64,000 bases of DNA from NCBI RefSeq assembly GCF_000746845.1, contig NZ_KN050846.1, positions 813,394 to 877,393 on the forward strand. Reading direction: 5' to 3'. The translations under genes and the position numbers were made by a program. The DNA comes from Altibacter lentus (GTDB taxonomy: Bacteria > Bacteroidota > Bacteroidia > Flavobacteriales > Flavobacteriaceae). A model generated the notes under the pieces. That model was not told where the DNA came from, ran no database searches, and worked only from the letters and a program-made list of their open reading frames with translations. How positions within the stretch are numbered: position 1 is the stretch's first letter; the number at the start of each line of letters is the position of its first letter. Of the stretch, positions 41,555 to 50,031 are shown in pieces.

Positions 41555-42088
41555 TTATGATTTTTTCTTGTCAATGTTCTTAAGTTCTTCGCTTCCCGGA
41601 ACTTTAAGATCCTGCGTAAGCTTGGAGATCTTCTTGAGGTCGATATTTCCTGTAATACTCATGATCACTGTCATTTTCTTTCCATCAACTTCACCGTCAA
41701 GGTGCATAAGCAGCTCACTTACAAAATTCTCATTCTTTCCTTCTTTGGAATAGAATTTTATATTCTTTCCATCATCCTTTACGCGCATCAATTCACTTAA
41801 ACCTTTCGCCTTACCAATATAATTGGCTACTGCGGTATTCATTTTTTGTGCCACAGCAGGATTTTCGGTGGTGTATACCTTGATGTTATCTAGATTATTG
41901 ACCAGTTCCATATATTCTTTCACTTCGGGATCGTTCGATTCCAGATCGATCTTACTAAGAAGTTTGAACATATTCTTGGTCACTACAACCGAAGTGACAT
42001 CCTTCTCATCTTCAAAAGAGTCGAAGTTTTGAGCATTCGAAACCAGTGGTGCGAATGCAAGGGCTACTAAAATTGCTAACTTTTTCAT
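41555..42088 (-). CDS. DUF4252 protein, exported
   Basis: A 177-residue protein with a classical signal peptide (ending SNAQ, about 19), not a lipobox. The core has VVVTKNMFKLLSKIDLESNDPEVKEYMELV and NIKFYSKEGKNENFVSELLMHLDG, then a TVIMSITGNIDLKKISKL strand-helix. It is very rich in Lys and Asp/Glu. It lies two bases before its paralogue and 18 bases after the putative anti-sigma gene. Confidence 0.85.
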   Translation of the reverse strand: MKKLAILVALAFAPLVSNAQNFDSFEDEKDVTSVVVTKNMFKLLSKIDLESNDPEVKEYMELVNNLDNIKVYTTENPAVAQKMNTAVANYIGKAKGLSELMRVKDDGKNIKFYSKEGKNENFVSELLMHLDGEVDGKKMTVIMSITGNIDLKKISKLTQDLKVPGSEELKNIDKKKS

Positions 42089-42106
42089 GTGCTTGGTGTT
42101 TATAGA

Positions 42107-42580
42107 TTATTTTAAAATTTTGTTTTTAGATTCTGAAAATTCTTCAATATGTTTCATGGTGGCAGTTCCTTTGGTAAACTCGTTCAAGTATCCCAATTCT
42201 TCCGCTCCTTTATTAAAATTGGCAGATAACAATAACATTGCTTCTCGGGTCTGTTCCAAAGCTGCCAATGCCTCGCGCTCTTCACTGGTTAATCCGGGTT
42301 GGGAGAAAAAGACACTTCCTATGGTCAATCCCACCACCAGTAGTGCGGCAATTCCATACCACCATTTGGAGTTTGAACTCGTATCTTTAGGCAATGAAAC
42401 TTCGCTTCGGGAAACTTCTTGACGTGCTTGCTGTAGTCCTGCGAACATTGGCTTATAAACTGCCAGATGCCCGGCTACCGCTGCGCCAGAAAAATATTCA
42501 CGGAGCATTCGCTCATCTTCTAAGCTGGTCGTCCCTTCAAAATAGGACTCTAATAACCGTTCTATTTTAGCTAATTCCAT
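42107..42580 (-). CDS. Putative anti-sigma membrane protein
   Basis: A 157-residue protein: an acidic cytosolic N-terminal part with helices ELAKIERLLESYFEGTTSLEDERMLREYF (zinc-free anti-sigma-like), one membrane helix at about 72-93 (WWYGIAALLVVGLTIGSVFF), and a periplasmic part of about 65 residues. It overlaps the sigma factor gene by 14 bases, which argues for coupled translation and a sigma/anti-sigma pair. No domain is clear enough to be certain. Confidence 0.7.
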   Translation of the reverse strand: MELAKIERLLESYFEGTTSLEDERMLREYFSGAAVAGHLAVYKPMFAGLQQARQEVSRSEVSLPKDTSSNSKWWYGIAALLVVGLTIGSVFFSQPGLTSEEREALAALEQTREAMLLLSANFNKGAEELGYLNEFTKGTATMKHIEEFSESKNKILK

Positions 42581-43073
42581 ATTTATATTGTTTTATCAAT
42601 GCTTCCCGAACTGTCTTACGGGCCCGTGATAATGCCACACGGATGGCTGTTTCATTACTGTCTAAAATTTCTGCGATCTCTGCAAATTCAAATTGTTCTA
42701 CGTCTCGCAATTGCAGGATCATCTTTTGCTGCTCCGGCAACGTCTCCATGATTGTAAAGACCAACGCCACACCATCTTCTGCTTCTATCTTCTTTTCCAG
42801 ATTCTCATGATTCTGAAAGTTACTGTGAACAATCTTCAGGTTTCCTGCCTGTTTCGACTTTAACCGGTCCAAACAATAGTTCTTCGTCATCGTCATGGCA
42901 AAAGCTTCGGGGTTCTTATAACGCTTCATGTGCTGCTTTCCCTTCCACAACTTCAAAAAGACCTCTTGTACGGCATCTTCGGCTTCGTCACGAGACACAA
43001 GCAGTCGTTTGGCAAGCCTGTACAGCTTATCCTTAAAAGGCATGACGGTTGTTAAAAACTCCTTTTGATTCAT
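42567..43073 (-). CDS. RNA polymerase ECF sigma factor
   Basis: A 168-residue sigma-70 family factor. Region 2 has the DEAEDAVQEVFLKLWKGK stretch (about 28-45) and region 4 has QQKMILQLRDVEQFEFAEIAEIL followed by the helix-turn-helix part NETAIRVALSRARKTVREAL. It directs transcription of a regulon that probably includes its own operon. It overlaps the downstream putative anti-sigma gene. Confidence 0.93.
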   Translation of the reverse strand: MNQKEFLTTVMPFKDKLYRLAKRLLVSRDEAEDAVQEVFLKLWKGKQHMKRYKNPEAFAMTMTKNYCLDRLKSKQAGNLKIVHSNFQNHENLEKKIEAEDGVALVFTIMETLPEQQKMILQLRDVEQFEFAEIAEILDSNETAIRVALSRARKTVREALIKQYKYGIS

Positions 43074-43228
43074 GTGTTGGTTGGTTAGAACTCCCGCTAT
43101 CTTAACTTCAAAAAGCAGGGCGGTCTATCATTACGACGAGTCACTTACAATTTTGTTACAATTTAGTTGATGTTTCACAATAATGTATCTATTTTAGGGG
43201 TTTACAAGAGATATCCCATATTATTTTT

Positions 43229-44629
43229 ATGAAAAAGACAACCCTACTACTCTTAATTTGCGTTTCAATAACCTTTACCTCCTGTTTCGAGGATCGCGAT
43301 GATAACGCACAGGTATCCACCACACTCGATATTCAAAATTTTATTTACCGAGGGCTTAACTTCTTTTATCTCTATAAAGCTGAAACCCCGGAACTAGCAA
43401 ACGATGCATTTGGAAATGCGGAGGAATTGAACGCCTTTTTAAGTGCTTTCGACACTCCGGAATCACTCTTTGATTTTCTGAAAGCTCCACAGGATCGCTT
43501 TAGCCTTTTGGTAGATGATTATATTGCGCTGGAAAATGCTCTAAACGGTATCACACTAAACAACGGTATGGAGTACGGGCTCGTCTTTTATCCCGATGGA
43601 AGCGGGAATGTATTTGGCTATGTTCGTTATGTGATCCCCAACACCAGCGCTGCTGCAGCCGGACTGGAACGAGGCGTGATCTTCAATACCGTAGATGGCC
43701 AACAACTCACTGAATCAAATTTCAACGAACTGTTAAGTCCGGTGACCTATACCATTGGCTTGGCGGATTTCGACGGACAAAACATTATACCTACAGGTAG
43801 TAGTGTAACCCTTACCAAAGCGGAAATAGCCGAAAACCCAATCTACATTGCTACTACCTTAAATGTCGATGGACAAAAGATAGGATACCTTATGTATAAT
43901 GCATTTACTGGGTCTTTCGATTCTCAATTGAATGCGGCCTTTGCGCAATTTAAGGCAGAAGGCGTGACCGATCTTGTTCTAGATCTGCGCTATAATGGGG
44001 GTGGTTCTGTTCGCACGGCAACGGATCTTTCCGGAATGATCACAGGACAATTCGCCGGAGAATTGTTCTATACCGAACAATGGAACGAAGATCGTCAGGC
44101 AGAATATGCCCAGAACGGAGTCTTTACTACAAGCTTGCGATCGGGAGAACCGCTCAATAGTTTAAATCTTACTAATCTGTATGTCTTGACCACTAGTAGA
44201 ACTGCTTCTGCCAGTGAACTTGTTATAAACGGATTGACACCTTATATAAATGTAGTACAAGTAGGCGGTGCAACCACCGGAAAATTCCAAGCTTCTTTCC
44301 TGCTGTATGACGCTCCTGCTCCCAATTTCAGTAGAAGTCAGGCCAATCCGGGGCACACCTATGCGATGTTACCGCTTGTTTTCAAAACCGCAAATGCCAA
44401 TGGCACTACAGATTATGTGGATGGTTTGATGCCGGACATTCAGCTAACGGAAGACTACAGCAATTTGGGAACCCTGGGGAACGTAAATGAACCTTTACTG
44501 GCTGCTGCCTTGAATGCCATCACCGGTACTCCTGTTCCGTTACGGTCACCCTTTATGCCTTTGGAAGAACTTTCTGAAAGTAAAGCCTTAACGCCGGTTC
44601 ATCAAATCATGATTGCAGAAAAACACTAA
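43229..44629 (+). CDS. S41 family (C-terminal processing) protease lipoprotein
   Basis: A 466-residue protein with a lipoprotein signal (SITFTSCFED, cysteine at about 19). A PDZ-like region follows (FGYVRYVIPNTSAAAAGLERGVIFNTVDG, about 129-157) and then the S41 serine protease domain with LVLDLRYNGGGSVRTATDL near 248 and the catalytic Ser in TSRTASASELVINGL near 322. It probably acts in the periplasm or on the cell surface. It is divergent from the sigma factor operon, with 155 bases between, and may belong to its regulon. Confidence 0.9.
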   Translation: MKKTTLLLLICVSITFTSCFEDRDDNAQVSTTLDIQNFIYRGLNFFYLYKAETPELANDAFGNAEELNAFLSAFDTPESLFDFLKAPQDRFSLLVDDYIALENALNGITLNNGMEYGLVFYPDGSGNVFGYVRYVIPNTSAAAAGLERGVIFNTVDGQQLTESNFNELLSPVTYTIGLADFDGQNIIPTGSSVTLTKAEIAENPIYIATTLNVDGQKIGYLMYNAFTGSFDSQLNAAFAQFKAEGVTDLVLDLRYNGGGSVRTATDLSGMITGQFAGELFYTEQWNEDRQAEYAQNGVFTTSLRSGEPLNSLNLTNLYVLTTSRTASASELVINGLTPYINVVQVGGATTGKFQASFLLYDAPAPNFSRSQANPGHTYAMLPLVFKTANANGTTDYVDGLMPDIQLTEDYSNLGTLGNVNEPLLAAALNAITGTPVPLRSPFMPLEELSESKALTPVHQIMIAEKH

Positions 44630-44676
44630 CATGGGCTTTTATGAGTTGTTCTTAGGGACACGTGCGTCTGCCGCGA

Positions 44677-46611
44677 TCAAAATCGAAGGGTAAAACCTAT
44701 ATTTAAATTCCTGCCCAGTGTTTGATAGCGATATAGTTCTTCATATTCGGTATTCAAAACGTTTGTTAGTGCGGCAAAAAGAGTTAGATGCTCTCCTATG
44801 TTGGTTGATGCATTAAGGTCCAGCACATTGTAAGCTCCCAAAATCACCCTTGTATTTTCGAATGTTACGGGGTCGAAATAAGAATCCTCGCGATCATCTG
44901 TCCAACGATACTGCGCGCTTATGGTGGATCTATCATTAATTTGATAGCTTACATTTCCATTGATCTTATGTTTCGGAATACGCAGTGCAAACTGCGCATC
45001 GGCTTGTGTAAAGGTGTAATTTGCCGAAAACCGCAACAACTCAAAGAACCGCTTGGATATTTCTACTTCCACACCCTCGGTTTCAAAAACTTCATCTGTA
45101 TTTCTATATTGATATTCGAACTGGTCCGGGTCTGCTAGGATGAAATCAATATAGTTCTTTTCATTCCTTCGGAAGTAAATAGCGCTTATTCTAATCTCTT
45201 TTTCTGAAGTGAACTCGAATCCTCCTTCTATGGTTGCATTCTCTTCCGGCAACAAGGTATTGTTTCCGTAGAGCGGATCGAATACTTGATACAGCGAAGG
45301 CGTAATAAATGCTGTACTGTAAGACCCCAGCAGTTTCATTGTACCCTTTCCGAAGTGAAATCCATACGACGGATTGATTTGATAGACCAAGTGAGGCTCG
45401 TAGCTGCTATGTGTGTTTAAACGCATTCCGGCACTTAGATTCAACCCAAAAGGTGCGCTATAAACAAAGTTGACGTATGGGTCGAAACCGTTAAATTTGG
45501 CATTGTCCTCGTTTACATCCTCAATAAAAGTAGTTCCTCCAAAAGGGATGGTGAAGGCGTTGAATGCGCTGTATTGATACCCAAATCCTACCATGACAGA
45601 AAGGTGTTCTGAGAATTTATGATTCACATAATTATCCAAATTGTAGGCCTTCGAATCGTAGCGCGCAGGAATGCCCGATGTGATCACTCGCTCGACCCAT
45701 GTGTAGGTATCATTAAAAACGTAAATTCCGTTACTGTATTTCCATTCAAAATTTCCACCGGTACGCAATTGTTCTGTGACCGACAAGTGGTTAGCATCTT
45801 CGTAGCTGAAATTGTCAAAACCCGCTTTGAACTTATCAAAGCTGAAAAACTGACTCATTTTTACGTTTTCTGAAAATTGATACCCCAGATTGAAGCGTCC
45901 GTTGATCCTGTTGAAGCGGTCAGATTCGAAGGGTGGCTCTCCTGCGGGTGCTGCCACAGCCGAAAGTCCGTTGGTATACCTATTTCCAAAATCGGCTCTA
46001 TAGAAAAACTTGCGGAGCGTCCCGTGAAAGGCCACATGATTTGTAAAAGCCTCGATCGTGCTGTCACTGTCATCGTCTTCGGCAGCCGAATTAGTACCGT
46101 AACTGGACGTGAACGTAGCGGCAACTGGTGCCTCGGACGTTTTTCGCGTAGTGATACTTATCACGGCCGTTGCAGCTCCGGAGCCATAAAGGACGCTGGA
46201 AGCCCCTTTTATGATCTCGATTCGCTCAATAGCAGACGAGGGAAGTAGCCGAAGGTCGTAGTCGTTCGCAATTTGTGACGGATCTGATAAAGCAACACCA
46301 TCCACAAGTATGAGTACCTGCCTGTTTCGCCCTCCACGTACAAAGTAGCCAAGGTTCTGTCCTTCATTACCGGAACTACCGTTAATTTCTATCCCAGAAA
46401 CCTCATTGATCCATTGCGCTACCGTTTTACCGGGATTGGAGCTAAGCATTTCTTGAGTAATACTGGAAGTGACCTTTCCTGTGTTCTTTCGAGCGGTTGG
46501 TCGTTTGGTCACTATGGTAACCGAATCCAGTTGCTCCCTTGTTTCACTTGTTTGTGCTGCTGCAGTAATAGCAAGCAGGAACCCGCAAAGGGTAATACAT
46601 ACTTTTATCAT
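44677..46611 (-). CDS. btuB: TonB-dependent vitamin B12 receptor (BtuB-like)
   Basis: A 644-residue outer-membrane receptor. A signal peptide (about 1-19) is followed by the TonB-box region, the plug domain (about 35-150, with YFVRGGRNRQVLILVDGVALSD and IERIEIIKGASSVLYGSGA), and a 22-strand beta-barrel ending in the aromatic LNIGFTLRF. B12 specificity is inferred from a cobalamin riboswitch in its leader (46752-46940) and from the divergent btuFCD-like genes. Confidence 0.92.
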   Translation of the reverse strand: MIKVCITLCGFLLAITAAAQTSETREQLDSVTIVTKRPTARKNTGKVTSSITQEMLSSNPGKTVAQWINEVSGIEINGSSGNEGQNLGYFVRGGRNRQVLILVDGVALSDPSQIANDYDLRLLPSSAIERIEIIKGASSVLYGSGAATAVISITTRKTSEAPVAATFTSSYGTNSAAEDDDSDSTIEAFTNHVAFHGTLRKFFYRADFGNRYTNGLSAVAAPAGEPPFESDRFNRINGRFNLGYQFSENVKMSQFFSFDKFKAGFDNFSYEDANHLSVTEQLRTGGNFEWKYSNGIYVFNDTYTWVERVITSGIPARYDSKAYNLDNYVNHKFSEHLSVMVGFGYQYSAFNAFTIPFGGTTFIEDVNEDNAKFNGFDPYVNFVYSAPFGLNLSAGMRLNTHSSYEPHLVYQINPSYGFHFGKGTMKLLGSYSTAFITPSLYQVFDPLYGNNTLLPEENATIEGGFEFTSEKEIRISAIYFRRNEKNYIDFILADPDQFEYQYRNTDEVFETEGVEVEISKRFFELLRFSANYTFTQADAQFALRIPKHKINGNVSYQINDRSTISAQYRWTDDREDSYFDPVTFENTRVILGAYNVLDLNASTNIGEHLTLFAALTNVLNTEYEELYRYQTLGRNLNIGFTLRF

Positions 46612-46751
46612 CGTTTTCTTGCTCCTTACAGGAACGAATTAAAACGGAAAAAGGAAAAGATTTAAAATAGAACGCCGGTATACCTAAATGAATCAGGAAA
46701 CAGTAGCGCATTTCAATCCAAACTTTTATCCCGAAAGTTTAACATTATTGA

Positions 46752-46940
46752 ATGTTGGCAGGTCTCCTGGCTTTCTCATGTACAACCTTCCCGTCATCCT
46801 AAAGCTGACAGTGGTTTTTGAAGTTTTGTACGATCATGCCAACGGCATGACAGATTACAGTTGCGGGTACAGCTTCGGTATTGCACCGAATTCCCTATTA
46901 AGCGTATTTTCCGGATTAGGAAGGTACGCACCAAAATTCA
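46752..46940 (-). ncRNA. Cobalamin riboswitch upstream of btuB
   Basis: Reading the minus strand from 46940: GGTGCGTACCTTCC, then AATAGGGAATTCGGTG (around 46883-46900), CCCGCAACTGTAATC (about 46853-46867), the B12-box-like CCACTGTCA near 46806-46814, and the closing GCCAGGAGACCTGCCAAC (46754-46771). These are the successive conserved blocks of the class I cobalamin element. A -7-like TATTTTCG lies at 46944-46951. It should repress btuB when cobalamin is plentiful. Most of the 388-base gap 46612-46999 is this element; 46612-46751 holds the leader to the ATG, with nothing else recognised. Confidence 0.9.
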
Positions 46941-46988
46941 CTGCGAAAATAAGATTTTAATTCGGTAGTCACACAACACAAAAACTAC

Positions 46989-46996
46989 TATTTTTG
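46989..46996 (+). promoter_or_regulatory. Promoter -7 box (TATTTTTG) of the btuFCD-like operon
   Basis: TATTTTTG ends three bases before the ATG at 47000, so the transcript probably starts at or just after the ATG and cannot carry a riboswitch. No TTG is seen at the expected -33 position. Confidence 0.45.
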
Positions 46997-46999
46997 AAC

Positions 47000-48136
47000 A
47001 TGCGAATACCCATCCTTCTTATACTTTTTGTGTTGGTCTCTATTTCATGCAAAGACCCAAAGCGAACTTCTTCTTCGGAAGCAGGAGCTGTACACACAAA
47101 AGAATTAAAACATGCCAAAGGGTTTAGAATCGCCTATATGGACGGCTATAAAACCATCACGATCACGAATCCGTGGCCGGGTGCCAAAGAAGAATTCACC
47201 TACCTGCTGATCGAAAAAGGCACAAATGCCCCTACTTCCAAACAATACGATGCCGTTATAGAAGTTCCGGTAAGATCTGTGGTGGTTACTTCTACCACGC
47301 ACATTCCTTCGTTGGAAATGCTGGACGTATCTTCCGCTTTGGTAGGCTTTCCTAACTTAGACTATATATCATCGCAGACCACCCGAAATCGAATCAATGC
47401 GGGTGCCATTAAAGAACTTGGAAAGAACGAAGCCATCAATACCGAAGTCCTTATCGACCTCAATCCCGATGCGGTGGTGACCTTTGCCGTAGAAGGAGGC
47501 AACAAAACCGTGGATGCTATCAAAAAAACCGGAATTCCGGTGCTGTACAACGCAGATTGGACCGAAACAACTCCTTTGGGAAAGGCAGAATGGATCAAAT
47601 TTTTTGGGCTGCTCTTTGGAAAAGAAAAGAAAGCCGACAGTATTTTTAAAGAGATCGAATTCAACTACCAGACCGCAAAGGAGCTCGCAGCTTCAGCCGG
47701 ACGAAAGCCCACCGTGCTAAGTGGGGCTATGTATCAGGATGTGTGGTATCTTCCACAAGGTAACAGCTGGGCAGCGCAGTTGATCGAAGATGCTCATGGT
47801 GAATATCTCTGGCATGCTACGGAAGGAACCGGTAGTATTTCTTTGAATCTGGAAGCCGTGTTGGAAAAGGGACAACATGCCGACTTTTGGATTGGACCGG
47901 GGCAGTTTACAGGCTTGCAACAGATGCTGGAATCCCATCCCGTATATGCCGAGTTTGAAGCCTTTCAACAAAAGAACGTCTTCAGCTTTACTACTAACAA
48001 AGGTGTTACAGGAGGAGTGCTCTACTATGAGTTGGCCCCTAACCGGCCGGATCTTGTTTTACAGGACATGATAAAGATCCTCCACCCACACCTACTTCCG
48101 GAGTACGAATTCTTTTTTTTCAGCAAACTTGAATAG
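47000..48136 (+). CDS. btuF: Vitamin B12/iron-type ABC transporter substrate-binding lipoprotein (BtuF-like)
   Basis: A 378-residue periplasmic-binding lipoprotein with a lipobox (LVSISCK, cysteine at about 17). It has the helical-backbone metal-receptor pattern: PVRSVVVTSTTHIPSLEMLDV, then LIDLNPDAVVTFA and the long connecting helix. Gene order btuF-btuC-btuD and the riboswitch-controlled receptor on the other strand point to cobalamin; siderophore or heme binding is the alternative. The start is ATG at 47000; a TTG at 46994 would include the promoter. Confidence 0.88.
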   Translation: MRIPILLILFVLVSISCKDPKRTSSSEAGAVHTKELKHAKGFRIAYMDGYKTITITNPWPGAKEEFTYLLIEKGTNAPTSKQYDAVIEVPVRSVVVTSTTHIPSLEMLDVSSALVGFPNLDYISSQTTRNRINAGAIKELGKNEAINTEVLIDLNPDAVVTFAVEGGNKTVDAIKKTGIPVLYNADWTETTPLGKAEWIKFFGLLFGKEKKADSIFKEIEFNYQTAKELAASAGRKPTVLSGAMYQDVWYLPQGNSWAAQLIEDAHGEYLWHATEGTGSISLNLEAVLEKGQHADFWIGPGQFTGLQQMLESHPVYAEFEAFQQKNVFSFTTNKGVTGGVLYYELAPNRPDLVLQDMIKILHPHLLPEYEFFFFSKLE

Positions 48137-49167
48137 TGGAGCGTTTAAAAACATACAGAGTCTCGTTCCTATTTCTCATACTGTTGCTTTTTGCTGCGCT
48201 TTTAATAAATATTAGTTTCGGTTCGGTCGCCATCCCAATTGATGAGATCGTCACCACCCTTATTGGAGGGGAGGCCAGTAAAAGCTCCTGGCACTTTATT
48301 ATTTTGGACTATAGATTACCCAAAGCGGTAGTAGCCGTCTTAGCCGGAGGAGGTCTGGCGGTCTCCGGCCTATTGATGCAAACCCTTTTTAGAAATCCTT
48401 TGGCGGGACCTTTTGTTTTAGGAATTAGCAGCGGTGCCAGTTTGGGGGTTGCATTGCTTATCTTGGGAGCCGGTGCTTTTGGAGGATATGTAAGCGGACT
48501 GCTTCTAAGTCAGTGGAGCTTGGTACTTGCTGCTGCAATGGGTAGTTTTTTAGTTCTTTTAACCGTATTAGTCGTCACCTTCAGAATAAAAGATACCATG
48601 GCCATTCTTATTATTGGATTGATGTTTGGGAGTATTACTGCGGCGGTGGTTGCTGTGCTGTCTTATTTTAGTAATGCAGAACAACTTCAACAATATATTT
48701 TCTGGAGTTTTGGAAGTTTAGGAAACCAGTCATGGCAAGGTGTTGCTATGCTAAGTCTCTTCTGCGGCGGTGGTTTTTTGTTAAGTTTTTTGCGCAGTAA
48801 ATCGTTAAATGCACTACTGCTGGGTGAAAATTATGCGAAGAGCATGGGATTACACCTAAAACGAACGACCTTTTGGATTATCATCATCACTAGTATTCTG
48901 GCCGGGAGTATCACAGCGTTTGTAGGTCCCATAGCATTTGTAGGACTGGCGGTCCCCCACCTCACCAGACAATGGTTCACTACTTCAAATCATTTTACGC
49001 TCATTCCTGCCGTCATGCTGTGCGGGAGCATCTTGATGCTCATTTGTGATACGATCGCACAATTGCCTTTTAGTGAATACACACTCCCCATCAATGCAAT
49101 TACATCGTTAGTGGGAGCTCCGGTTGTGATCTGGTTATTGGTACGTAAACGAAAATTACTTTTTTAA
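48136..49167 (+). CDS. btuC: FecCD/BtuC-type ABC transporter permease
   Basis: A 343-residue inner-membrane protein with about ten helices. Family blocks are visible: SGLLMQTLFRNPLAGPFVLGISSGASLG (about 77-104), LLLGENYAKSMGLHLKRT and the GPIAFVGLAVPHLTRQ segment that touches the ATPase. It starts with GTG at 48136, overlapping the btuF stop by one base, and its own stop overlaps the ATPase ATG (TAATG), so the three genes are translated together. Confidence 0.94.
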   Translation: MERLKTYRVSFLFLILLLFAALLINISFGSVAIPIDEIVTTLIGGEASKSSWHFIILDYRLPKAVVAVLAGGGLAVSGLLMQTLFRNPLAGPFVLGISSGASLGVALLILGAGAFGGYVSGLLLSQWSLVLAAAMGSFLVLLTVLVVTFRIKDTMAILIIGLMFGSITAAVVAVLSYFSNAEQLQQYIFWSFGSLGNQSWQGVAMLSLFCGGGFLLSFLRSKSLNALLLGENYAKSMGLHLKRTTFWIIIITSILAGSITAFVGPIAFVGLAVPHLTRQWFTTSNHFTLIPAVMLCGSILMLICDTIAQLPFSEYTLPINAITSLVGAPVVIWLLVRKRKLLF

Positions 49168-49961
49168 TGGCTTCGGAAGAACAACATACCATACTAGATG
49201 TTCATGCACTGGCGATAGGATACGCGCTTAAAAAGGATAAGAACGTGATCGCTGAAGGGATATCGTTTTCACTGAAGCAAGGCACCCTTGTAGGATTGGT
49301 AGGTGCTAACGGAATTGGAAAATCCACCTTGCTTCGAACGTTGTCCGGTATGCAACCCCCGTTGGAAGGTTCCGTCTTGCTTCAGGGAGAACCCTTTAAG
49401 AGCTATTCGGTTTTAGGTCTGGCTGCCCAATTGAGCGTCGTTCTAACCGAAACGCCTGCCTCTAAGAATTTGACCGTTCAAGAGTTGATCTCTCTTGGAA
49501 GACAACCCTATACTAATTGGATGGGAAGACTTTCAGAAATAGATATAAAGGTCGTCAATGAGGCCATGGAGGTCACAGATACCAATTCCTTATCCCGGCG
49601 AAAGTGCTTTGAACTAAGCGACGGACAACTGCAACGGGTATATATTGCGAGAGCGCTGGCACAGGATACGCCGCTCATTCTTCTCGACGAACCCACCACT
49701 CATTTAGACCTGTATCACAGAGCGTACGTGCTTCAATTATTGAAACGACTGGCTACGGAGAAAAATAAATGCATTCTATTTTCTACCCATGAAATTGATC
49801 TCGCCATACAATTGAGTGATCTCATGGTTGTAATGTCCAGCGACGGAACCTTTGTGGACCAGCCGTGCAATTTGATCACCGCCGGGAGATTTGACGCACT
49901 TTTCCCTAAAGATGTTATCCGTTTCGATCCCAAAACGGGGCGCTTTGGAAGCATAAAATAA
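49167..49961 (+). CDS. btuD: ABC transporter ATP-binding protein (BtuD-like)
   Basis: A 264-residue cytosolic ATPase. Walker A is GLVGANGIGKSTLLR (about 43-57), the signature is FELSDGQLQRVYIARAL near 149-165 (LSDGQ, one change from LSGGQ), Walker B is PLILLDEPTTHLD, and the switch histidine is in FSTHEID. It powers the BtuC-like permease. The modest change in the signature is also seen in other FecE-like ATPases. Confidence 0.93.
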   Translation: MASEEQHTILDVHALAIGYALKKDKNVIAEGISFSLKQGTLVGLVGANGIGKSTLLRTLSGMQPPLEGSVLLQGEPFKSYSVLGLAAQLSVVLTETPASKNLTVQELISLGRQPYTNWMGRLSEIDIKVVNEAMEVTDTNSLSRRKCFELSDGQLQRVYIARALAQDTPLILLDEPTTHLDLYHRAYVLQLLKRLATEKNKCILFSTHEIDLAIQLSDLMVVMSSDGTFVDQPCNLITAGRFDALFPKDVIRFDPKTGRFGSIK

Positions 49962-50031
49962 GAATCAATTAGCTGTTTTGGTGTTGTGAAGTCACTCTTG
50001 AAATAAGTATCTTTACGCAAAAGATGCATCC

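Noticed and set aside
44631-44693. ATG opening a 20-codon frame just after the S41 protease stop
   Set aside because: Too short, overlaps the 3' end of the receptor gene on the other strand, and has no own signals.
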